A stretch of 5,156 nucleotides of DNA from Desulfosporosinus sp. UBA5188 (GTDB lineage: Bacteria > Bacillota > Desulfitobacteriia > Desulfitobacteriales > Desulfitobacteriaceae), in NCBI GenBank assembly GCA_002413075.1, contig DHWG01000078.1, positions 10,758 through 15,913 on the forward strand, given 5' to 3'. This document shows positions 1-5,156 of the stretch, piece by piece. Within the stretch, counting starts at the first letter, position 1. Every line of letters begins with the position of its first letter. The notes below the pieces were generated by a model that was not told where the DNA came from, did not search any database, and saw nothing but the letters and a program-made list of their open reading frames with translations. The position numbers and the translations under genes are program-made.

Positions 1-2552
1 GCCAGGCCCAACCCAGTCCCAGTCTCTTTCGTCGTAAAGAAGGGGGTTCCTAAGTTAGAAATGTTCTCTGGCAAAATTCCACATCCCTCATCCTCAATCG
101 CAAGGACAACTTTGCCATTCTCCACATAACTTTTAACCGTTAGACAACCTCTTTCCTGCATTGCTTCAAGTCCATTTCGGGTTAAGTTTAGAATCAGTTG
201 GGTGATTTCTTTTTCATTGAGTTCTAGGTTGGGAATCTCCCCCGGAATGAAACAAATCTGTTTATTTTGAGTAAAAGTGTCTGCTTCGATGAGAGGATAT
301 AAATTGCTCAGAATACCGTTAATGTCTTGGTATCCCAGTTCTGTTTCTTTTGTTCGGGCCAGCGAAAGGAATTCTGTAATAATCGAATTAGCCCGATCGA
401 GTTCCGAAATCATGAGGTCGAAGGTAGGCTTCCGAGCTTCGTATTCAGGTTTTGCCCCCAACAGTTGGAGATATCCACGTACCGTGGTCATGGGATTCCT
501 TATTTCATGCCCAATTCCAGCCGCTAATTGCCCTACAAGGTTGAGTCGTTCGAGTCTGGAAAATTCCTTATCAGCTATCTTACGACTCGTAATATCACGG
601 AAATAACAAGACAGTCCAGTTTCTATTGGGTAGGCATTGATCTCTAACCATCTATTCTCTAAGGCTTCGGAGAGGATTTCAAACGTAACCGGCTTCTTCT
701 CGGTCATAACTTCCTGATAGTGCCATAGGGCGGTCACATTAGCGTTATATACCTCAGTCATTTTCTTACCCAACAACTCATCACGAGATTTTCCAAAGGC
801 TATTTCCGCTGCGTGATTTATATGAGTGAAGCGCAAGTTCCTATCAAGCGCAAAAAAACAGTCCGTCATACTATTCAAAATCAAAGCAGTCTCTTCTTGA
901 GCCTTGATTAATTTCTCACCAGCTAATTTTTGTTCAGTAATATCCCTATAATAAACTGACACACCAGACTGGTAGGGATACACCGTCGCTTGATACCATA
1001 GGTCTTTATGTATACTACCCATAATTTCAAAGTTAATGGGTACGCCATCCTTCAAAACCTGTTGAAATATTTCGTAGGCAGTCCCTCGTGCCTGGGAATT
1101 AGATTCCCAAAAACATTTATTTAAAAGTTCCTCTTGTGTTTTTTGTAGTAACTTCTCTACCTTTCTATTGACATATATAAAGTTCCATTGATCATTTAAA
1201 ACATAGAAACCATCTTGCATATTATTGATAATATCTGCTATGAATTGGTTACTCCTGGAAAGTTCCTCCTCTAATTCTAAGTTTTTGGTCAGTTGTTCTA
1301 CCCTTTCTATTTGCATTATTTTCATTTCAGTCACGTCATTACACGCAAATAAAATGCAATCTTGATCGTCGGTTTGTATCTTTTCGGCTGAAACAATAAC
1401 AATACGTTCTGAACCATCTTTCATAATTAATGAGCTTTCATAGTTTTGGACTGTCCCTTGTGTCTCAAGAATCTCTATGATTTGTTTAAATAGACTTTCT
1501 GGCACGCCGATTTCTGTGGGTGTTTTACCGATAACCTCTTCACGCGAAAGACCCTTTGCTTCAAGAAAACGACGATTTACATCCACATATCTATTGTCCG
1601 ACTTCCTAGTAATAGTCATCATATGGGGCCCCAACTCAAATGCTTTGTAAAATCGATCGTTTGCCACCCGGAGCTTTTCTTGTTCCCTTTTTTGATTAGT
1701 TACATCATTTAATATCGCTACACAAGCGTATTCTCCATTGGGCAGCTGAAACTCAGACAAGTCAGCGGAAATGCTTCCCCCGTCTTCTGTCGCGATGTTT
1801 CTAGTTTGTTGCTTAATCGTATTGAACCAAGACTTATCGGGGCTCACTAATAGGTTCCAGTTCTCAATATATGGGGAAAATATTTTTTGTCTTATTAATT
1901 TTTCACTGAGCAGTATTGGTCCATGACTATTAATAACCATTAAATTTATAGGACAAGCGTTTATGATGGTATTTAGGATTGATGCTTTACCCAAAAAATC
2001 ATTGGCCCAGAAATAGAAGTTAAATATTATGGTTGTTACAAGCGGCGTGATGAGTAAAAAGGGAACGGCAACTAGCCTAAGAATCTCAGCTGTATCACCC
2101 TTCGGTGGGATAAAGGCAACGATAAATATTAGAATCAAGGCCATGACGATACTGGTGAACAACCAATACCATATTTTCTTTCCATTTTGGCGATTCTTTA
2201 CACGTTCACCCAAGATACCTCCAAAACAAGCGAAAATTAGTAGGGTACTGATTCCCCCCATTGAACCACTTCCGCCCATATTGTACCGATACAGAGAGCT
2301 AATGATAGCGGCTATCATAGCGCTGACAGGACCACCAATAAAACCGGCCATCGTCATGGGGATATGGCGAAAGTCAAAAAAGCGATCTTCTACAATCATG
2401 AAATTATCCATCATGACAAATATAGTTATAAGACCGAATATTACGCCTAGGATGTATTGAGCGTATTTTCTTTGGATAGACAAGTCTATCATTATAACAA
2501 CGCCGCAGAGAAATATGACGAATATAACATTAATCAGAAAATGATAATACAA
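1..2552 (-). CDS. Multi-PAS sensor histidine kinase with 5TMR_LYT membrane domain (C-terminus cut by window edge)
   Basis: The product is a membrane sensor kinase that would autophosphorylate on histidine and pass the phosphate to a response regulator not seen here. The frame is open for 850 codons and runs off the left edge. Residues 2-185 are hydrophobic, with the DxRxIPM...GGP...RYxxGG pattern of 5TMR_LYT sensors. Four PAS domains follow (about 187-288, 296-412, 433-545, 551-662), each ending in a D(V/I)T motif; the first is degenerate. HisKA has the H-box GHEIRNPM with phosphoacceptor H682. HATPase shows the N-box (N789, N793), the G1 box DEGCG (821-825) and the G2 box TKETGTGLGL, where the window stops. 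The TTG start is chosen because AAAGGAGGGG lies just upstream with ideal spacing; an in-frame ATG 30 bases further up has no such site. A terminator separates it from the upstream gene, so it probably has its own promoter. Sporulation-kinase-like or general signalling roles are both possible; signal and partner are unknown. Confidence 0.95.
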   Translation of the reverse strand, partial: MYYHFLINVIFVIFLCGVVIMIDLSIQRKYAQYILGVIFGLITIFVMMDNFMIVEDRFFDFRHIPMTMAGFIGGPVSAMIAAIISSLYRYNMGGSGSMGGISTLLIFACFGGILGERVKNRQNGKKIWYWLFTSIVMALILIFIVAFIPPKGDTAEILRLVAVPFLLITPLVTTIIFNFYFWANDFLGKASILNTIINACPINLMVINSHGPILLSEKLIRQKIFSPYIENWNLLVSPDKSWFNTIKQQTRNIATEDGGSISADLSEFQLPNGEYACVAILNDVTNQKREQEKLRVANDRFYKAFELGPHMMTITRKSDNRYVDVNRRFLEAKGLSREEVIGKTPTEIGVPESLFKQIIEILETQGTVQNYESSLIMKDGSERIVIVSAEKIQTDDQDCILFACNDVTEMKIMQIERVEQLTKNLELEEELSRSNQFIADIINNMQDGFYVLNDQWNFIYVNRKVEKLLQKTQEELLNKCFWESNSQARGTAYEIFQQVLKDGVPINFEIMGSIHKDLWYQATVYPYQSGVSVYYRDITEQKLAGEKLIKAQEETALILNSMTDCFFALDRNLRFTHINHAAEIAFGKSRDELLGKKMTEVYNANVTALWHYQEVMTEKKPVTFEILSEALENRWLEINAYPIETGLSCYFRDITSRKIADKEFSRLERLNLVGQLAAGIGHEIRNPMTTVRGYLQLLGAKPEYEARKPTFDLMISELDRANSIITEFLSLARTKETELGYQDINGILSNLYPLIEADTFTQNKQICFIPGEIPNLELNEKEITQLILNLTRNGLEAMQERGCLTVKSYVENGKVVLAIEDEGCGILPENISNLGTPFFTTKETGTGLGL

Positions 2553-2558
2553 AAAATA

Positions 2559-2568
2559 CCCCTCCTTT
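2559..2568 (-). promoter_or_regulatory. Shine-Dalgarno site fixing a TTG start for the kinase
   Basis: On the minus strand the sequence AAAGGAGGGG is followed by TATTTT and then TTG at 2552-2550. The GGAGG core is 8 bases from the TTG, which is optimal. This site would lie inside the coding region if the in-frame ATG at 2582-2580 were used, and that ATG has only AT-rich sequence before it. Starting at TTG also places the first hydrophobic helix right at the N-terminus, as usual for this sensor family. Confidence 0.8.
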
Positions 2569-2616
2569 TGAACGTTGTTCATAACTTAATTGGCTTGAGT
2601 AAAGAGCTACTAATAG

Positions 2617-2628
2617 GTTATATATAAC
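2617..2628. promoter_or_regulatory. 12-base perfect palindrome in the kinase upstream region
   Basis: GTTATATATAAC is a perfect palindrome flanked on both sides by TAATA. It lies about 65 bases upstream of the kinase TTG start and downstream of the preceding gene's terminator, so it sits where the kinase promoter or an operator is expected. The TATA-rich centre could also be part of a -10 element. I found no well-spaced -35 partner, so promoter versus operator cannot be decided, and chance in AT-rich DNA is possible. Confidence 0.25.
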
Positions 2629-2705
2629 TAATAAGTTCCACCTCTATCTTTCTCCATTTTATCTGAATATTCCTTCTATAATTTCATAGTCGATATAAAT
2701 ACATC

Positions 2706-2735
2706 AAAAAGCCGGAACCCATTATAAGTTCCGGC
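2706..2735 (-). terminator. Rho-independent terminator of the DnaC-like gene
   Basis: On the minus strand GCCGGAAC pairs with GTTCCGGC (an 8-base-pair, GC-rich stem) around a 9-base loop, followed directly by TTTTT. It lies about 80 bases after the stop codon of the DnaC-like gene and about 150 bases before the kinase start, so it should end transcription of the loader gene and isolate the kinase as a separate unit. On the plus strand the hairpin is followed by CCAAAT rather than a T-run, so it works in one direction only. Confidence 0.85.
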
Positions 2736-2815
2736 CCAAATCGGTCTCGCCTCAACGCTCGTATTAATATAAAGAAAACTTGATATCTCAATTTGTCCTC
2801 AAATCACGATCGCCC

Positions 2816-3655
2816 TTATTTATAATAATCTTCCGTACTGTTCATAATTCCGCGAGACCCCTTCTCTCTTACGGGCCTATCCATTATAAGTCGGTAGTCC
2901 CCCGCCGTAACATTCACGATGGAATCTCTGGTCATAGCAATCAGCCTTGAAAGGATCGCTTCCCCAAATTCTGAGAAACGATCAGCTAATGTATCTAGTT
3001 CAAAATTTGACGTGAACGAGGTTGTTTTCTTCGCATTATATCGGCCATCAATGATTCTGAAATATTGAGTCTGTACCCATTCCGTCGGCTTTTCCTTACC
3101 CAAATCATCAAAGATGACAACATCAGCCTTGATTAACCGATCAATCCGCTGCTCGTATTCTGCACCACCCTCTGCAAATTGGGCAGCTCTTAACTCGCCC
3201 ATGAGGCTCGTTGTTGGAAGAAATATAACAGAGGTCTTTCGATCGTTCATTATCTCACTAGCTATTATTTGGGCAAGCATCGTTTTTCCAGCACCAACAC
3301 TACCCACTAAGGCAAATCCTTTACCGTCTTTCCATAATTGCTTATCTATGTAGTTTTTAACTTTGTCATACATTTGCTTTGTGTCCATGCTCGGTTTGAA
3401 ATCTTTCAGTCTCAACCCGGCTTGTTCCTCCGACAATCCCGATGCTTTGAATAATCGCTTTTGAATCTTCATCTCTTTGCACTCACAATTCCTGGCTGAG
3501 AACGATCCATCTTTTTGTTCTATAGGGATAATCTCACGATCTTGGCAAATCGAGCACTCGTATTTCACTGCTTCATAAGGCGTAACGGTGTTCGTAGCCT
3601 TGAATGCTTCGGCTTTTAGTTTTAATCTTTCTATGATCTCCTCAAAGTTACCCAT
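2816..3655 (-). CDS. DnaC/DnaI-like AAA+ ATPase (helicase-loader type) with N-terminal zinc cluster
   Basis: This is a 279-residue ATPase of the DnaC/DnaI/IstB group, whose replication members bind the replicative helicase and load it on DNA. The N-terminus has a cysteine cluster, CSIC (C34, C37) and CEC (C57, C59), typical of phage and Firmicute DnaC-like proteins and probably zinc-binding. The AAA+ core has Walker A GSVGAGKT (118-125), Walker B VVIFDDLG (179-186), a sensor-1 region ending in TSN (215-217), and an SRL motif (R237) where an arginine finger is expected. ATG at 3655 is preferred to GTG at 3670 because GAGGGGGG lies 5 bases before the ATG. Length suits the family. It stands alone: no DnaD-like or helicase gene lies next to it, and the cysteine cluster plus the lack of an IstA partner argue against IS21 IstB. 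It may be a prophage relic or a chromosomal paralogue; its actual partner is unknown. Confidence 0.88.
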   Translation of the reverse strand: MGNFEEIIERLKLKAEAFKATNTVTPYEAVKYECSICQDREIIPIEQKDGSFSARNCECKEMKIQKRLFKASGLSEEQAGLRLKDFKPSMDTKQMYDKVKNYIDKQLWKDGKGFALVGSVGAGKTMLAQIIASEIMNDRKTSVIFLPTTSLMGELRAAQFAEGGAEYEQRIDRLIKADVVIFDDLGKEKPTEWVQTQYFRIIDGRYNAKKTTSFTSNFELDTLADRFSEFGEAILSRLIAMTRDSIVNVTAGDYRLIMDRPVREKGSRGIMNSTEDYYK

Positions 3656-3660
3656 AGTAA

Positions 3661-3668
3661 CCCCCCTC
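3661..3668 (-). promoter_or_regulatory. Shine-Dalgarno site deciding the ATG start of the DnaC-like gene
   Basis: GAGGGGGG on the minus strand ends 5 bases before ATG at 3655. The longer alternative start, GTG at 3670, overlaps this purine run and has no comparable site upstream, so the shorter 279-residue protein is favoured. Confidence 0.65.
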
Positions 3669-3810
3669 ACATCTTAAGCTGTCGCCTCTGACCCTTAGTA
3701 TTATTAAGTAAAGAGTTCAAAGTGGGCAATATTTATCCAAATATTCCTGCCAATAACCCGCATAGTCGCCTTCTAGGCTATTTAGCTAATAAACTTATAT
3801 ATTTTGTGTT

Positions 3811-3841
3811 GATTATATCATACTGGAAGGATAATATAATC
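3811..3841. repeat. Inverted repeat overlapping the DnaC-like promoter
   Basis: GATTATAT (3811-3818) and ATATAATC (3834-3841) form perfect 8-base arms separated by 15 bases. The arm centres are 23 bases apart, about two helical turns, which would suit a dimeric regulator. One arm covers the -10 box TATAAT on the minus strand. The arms are purely AT-rich apart from their ends, so chance is a real alternative. Confidence 0.35.
3812..3820 (-). promoter_or_regulatory. Extended -10 promoter candidate for the DnaC-like gene
   Basis: The minus strand reads TGATATAAT, a perfect match to the extended -10 consensus TGnTATAAT. A TTGATT sequence lies upstream at 3843-3838, but its 20-base spacer is too long for a normal -35, so the promoter would depend on the TG extension. 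Transcription would begin near 3805, giving a leader of about 150 bases before the DnaC-like ATG. The motif sits in the downstream arm of an inverted repeat, so a bound repressor could block it. This is prediction from sequence only. Confidence 0.5.
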
Positions 3842-3844
3842 AAT

Positions 3845-3861
3845 AAAAAACTCAACAGAGT
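3845..3861 (-). terminator. Weak terminator candidate after the ATPase gene
   Basis: On the minus strand ACTC and GAGT can pair around TGTT and are followed by a run of six T (counting the last stem base). The stem is only four base pairs, well below a normal terminator, but the place is sensible: after the ATPase gene and just before the promoter candidate for the DnaC-like gene. I see no better hairpin with a T-run between 3845 and 3973, so read-through from the ATPase gene is possible. Confidence 0.2.
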
Positions 3862-3973
3862 AAGTCTAACACCCCCCGCATTTTTGTTGTCACTCAGTCC
3901 GTCCGTGCGGCGCAAACGTATTAGAGCATCCTTCAGACTGTTTCAGGATAATATGATATTCACACTGTTCCCT

Positions 3974-5107
3974 CTAATAAATATCAATTTTATTAATCAA
4001 ATAATTCTTTAACATCGGTTCCACAAAGTAGTAACTACCACGGCTAGATTTTTCGATAACAGCTTTTGAAATAAGTAGGTCAACAGCTCGCTTTATCTCG
4101 TTTGGATTACTGTTGTTCCCTGAATAAATGCGTAATCCTTTTGCTATGCAGGTTATAACGTGTCTAACATTCGTGGTTTTTCCCAATTCATCGAGGAGTT
4201 CGTCAAAAACTGGTGACAAGGTTAAGAGCGCCCTGCTATAGCCTGTTCTTACGAAATCAAGAGTTAGTTGCTCCTCCCCGGCTTCTAGAAGCGCGTAGTA
4301 AACCTCTGAACATAAAAGCATCGTATCTTGAGGATGCCCTCCACTGAAATTAAGAATTTCAGAAATAGCCCTGTCCTTAACTGATATTTTCTGCTCTAGA
4401 AATTTTCCAGAAAGGTACGCCTTCCAAGCTTCCGTCGGGATTGACGGAATCGGTAGGATTGTCGCAAATCGATAAAAAGCTTGCCTCTTATCACCGAAAA
4501 TAGTATTCATCATGCCTTCTTTTGAACCAAGAAACAAATAGGCAACGCCTTCTTGCCTCTGAAAATAGGAACGCATGACCTTCAGTGTATCCTCACCAGC
4601 GATGCGAATGACCTCTTGGAATTCATCGAACACCACTACGACATGTTTATTGTCTCTTTTAGCAAGAATCTCAGGAAGCTGAAGAGCATAATTAAAGAGT
4701 TCATCATCGCTCCTGTTCTCGCTTGGCAACCCGAAGGCAACCTCCAGATCCTGTACCTTTGCTGTTAGCTTTGCTCCTCCCGTTATTTTCTTAAGTCCAT
4801 CCTTCAAAGCCGTTGTCGTCTTGCTAAGGCCGCTGCGATTTTCCAAACAAGCGTCAATTATAGCGAGAGACAGCTCTTTTTTAGTGTTATATCGAAACAG
4901 GTCAACACAAGCAACATAACTTCCCTTTGCCTTGAGCCGTCTTAAAACCTCCAACGCTAGAGAGGTTTTTCCGATCCGACGCGGGCCAGCTAACATGATA
5001 CTTTGTCCTTCGGATAGGCGTGTTCCAAGGGAAACTAAGAAATCTTCCCGATCGACAATATCCTTCTCAGACACGGGACCGCCTAATGGAAATAATCTGC
5101 CAGGCAT
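3974..5107 (-). CDS. P-loop ATPase of the archaeal ATPase_2 / STAND-like group
   Basis: This is a complete 377-residue cytoplasmic NTPase with no signal peptide or membrane segment. Near the N-terminus the run IVDREDFL (17-24) matches the short 'R-E-x-x-L' lead-in common in this group. Walker A is GPRRIGKTS (41-49, K47 and T48). Walker B is VVVVFDEF (156-163, D161 and E162). Sensor-1-like GSKEGMM lies at 194-200, and GGHPQ (256-260) is the family's typical motif after the core. Residues about 285-377 look like a winged helix, ending in FVEPMLKNYL, which resembles the 'F-x-D-P-x-L-x-x-x-L' tail of archaeal-type ATPases. GAGGAG lies 9 bases before the ATG. Such proteins are often orphan and mostly uncharacterised; some relatives are signalling or defence switches, but no effector domain is fused here and none is encoded nearby. 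A specific function cannot be given. Confidence 0.88.
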   Translation of the reverse strand: MPGRLFPLGGPVSEKDIVDREDFLVSLGTRLSEGQSIMLAGPRRIGKTSLALEVLRRLKAKGSYVACVDLFRYNTKKELSLAIIDACLENRSGLSKTTTALKDGLKKITGGAKLTAKVQDLEVAFGLPSENRSDDELFNYALQLPEILAKRDNKHVVVVFDEFQEVIRIAGEDTLKVMRSYFQRQEGVAYLFLGSKEGMMNTIFGDKRQAFYRFATILPIPSIPTEAWKAYLSGKFLEQKISVKDRAISEILNFSGGHPQDTMLLCSEVYYALLEAGEEQLTLDFVRTGYSRALLTLSPVFDELLDELGKTTNVRHVITCIAKGLRIYSGNNSNPNEIKRAVDLLISKAVIEKSSRGSYYFVEPMLKNYLINKIDIY

Positions 5108-5116
5108 TTTAACCAG

Positions 5117-5122
5117 CTCCTC
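5117..5122 (-). promoter_or_regulatory. Shine-Dalgarno site of the STAND-like ATPase gene
   Basis: GAGGAG on the minus strand lies 9 bases before ATG at 5107 and supports that start. It directly abuts the repeated TTACA/TGTAA region, so a protein bound there could also affect translation initiation or a very short leader. Confidence 0.75.
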
Positions 5123-5156
5123 ATTATATTACACTATATGTAACATAATATTACAT
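5122..5156. promoter_or_regulatory. Probable operator/promoter region of the ATPase gene with repeated half-sites
   Basis: Plus-strand CATTATATTACA (5122-5133) recurs as CATAATATTACA (5144-5155) with one mismatch and a 22-base period, about two helical turns. Between them TGTAA (5139-5143) faces both copies, giving alternating half-sites TTACA, TGTAA, TTACA; ATGTAA and TTACAT (5138-5156) form six-base arms around seven bases. A -10-like TATAGT lies at 5138-5133 on the minus strand, and its -35 would start at 5156 and continue beyond the window. A second -10-like TATAAT at 5128-5123 is too close to the ribosome binding site to be preferred. A dimeric repressor site over the promoter is the simplest reading. 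The window ends here, so the array may continue. Confidence 0.45.

Larger units (their letters stand above)
3656..3973. other. AT-rich intergenic region between the two ATPase genes
   Basis: This 318-base stretch has no convincing gene. On the minus strand it contains, in reading order, the sequence after the ATPase stop with no strong terminator, a GC-richer patch around 3880-3915 without clear function, a weak hairpin with a T-run near 3845-3861, an inverted repeat with an extended -10 promoter at 3811-3841, and a leader of about 150 bases before the DnaC-like start. Within the leader, a 19-codon frame (ATG at 3763, stop at 3704) and another 22-codon open stretch with no ATG start (3785-3717) are both too short to call as genes. 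The ten-base sequence ATATTATCCT (minus strand) occurs twice, at 3828-3837 and 3945-3954. Confidence 0.6.

Noticed and set aside
277..606. Plus-strand open frame of 109 codons
   Set aside because: It lies wholly antisense to the HisKA and fourth PAS region of the kinase, has no domain, and has no good ribosome binding site.
2029..2460. Plus-strand open frame of 143 codons
   Set aside because: It is the complement of the membrane domain of the kinase. Its composition mirrors the hydrophobic codons opposite, and the kinase frame has clear family motifs here.
3114..3353. Plus-strand open frame of 79 codons
   Set aside because: It is antisense to the Walker A to Walker B stretch of the DnaC-like gene and has no features of its own.
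2816..3655. Reading the DnaC-like gene as IstB of an IS21 element
   Set aside because: There is no istA next to it and no terminal inverted repeats were seen, and the N-terminal CxxC...CxC cluster is typical of DnaC-like loaders rather than IstB.
3722..4012. Plus-strand open frame of 96 codons in the spacer
   Set aside because: It has no ribosome binding site, no recognisable domain, overlaps the 3' end of the ATPase gene, and crosses the promoter and repeat region; composition looks like non-coding AT-rich DNA.
4553..4768. Plus-strand open frame of 71 codons
   Set aside because: It is antisense to the Walker B region of the STAND-like ATPase and shows no independent support.
2816..5107. 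A two-gene defence system made of the two neighbouring ATPases
   Set aside because: They are 318 bases apart with a promoter candidate between them, and neither has a nuclease, protease, membrane or other effector domain. Co-occurrence in other genomes would be needed before proposing this.
1..5156. CRISPR array, tRNA, rRNA, riboswitch or insertion sequence
   Set aside because: No regularly spaced repeats, no tRNA-like cloverleaf, no T-box or known riboswitch signature, and no transposase or integrase motif was seen on either strand.

Overview
The window holds three genes, all on the minus strand, so the biological reading order runs from the right end to the left. Base composition is moderately AT-rich, Shine-Dalgarno sites are strong (GGAGG/GAGGAG type), and one start is a TTG. 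The first gene in map order is a 5TMR_LYT multi-PAS histidine kinase. Together these point to a low-GC Firmicute. The style of the kinase and of the DnaC-like protein fits the Clostridia/Peptococcaceae (Desulfosporosinus- or Desulfitobacterium-like), but the genus is an inference, not something the sequence proves.

Layout. (1) Positions 1-2552, minus: a membrane sensor histidine kinase with a five-helix 5TMR_LYT sensor, four PAS domains, and HisKA and HATPase domains. The window edge cuts it inside the G2 box, so only its last few tens of residues are missing. (2) Positions 2553-2815: a spacer with a clear Rho-independent terminator for the next gene and a small palindrome in the kinase leader. 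(3) Positions 2816-3655, minus: a DnaC/DnaI-like AAA+ helicase-loader-type ATPase with an N-terminal CxxC...CxC zinc-binding cluster. (4) Positions 3656-3973: an AT-rich spacer with an extended -10 promoter, an inverted repeat, and a roughly 150-base leader. (5) Positions 3974-5107, minus: a P-loop ATPase of the archaeal ATPase_2/STAND-like group with a C-terminal winged-helix-like region. (6) Positions 5108-5156: its upstream region, with three alternating TTACA/TGTAA half-sites resembling an operator.

The genes look like three separate transcription units rather than one operon: the spacers are 263 and 318 bases, a terminator lies between the loader and the kinase, and a promoter candidate lies between the ATPase and the loader. 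Nothing ties them to one pathway. The kinase looks like an ordinary chromosomal signalling gene. The other two are orphan AAA+/STAND ATPases of kinds often found in prophage remnants or accessory DNA. No integrase, transposase, CRISPR array, tRNA or phage structural gene is visible. I see no convincing new multi-gene system; the points most worth following are the two orphan ATPases and their regulatory regions.
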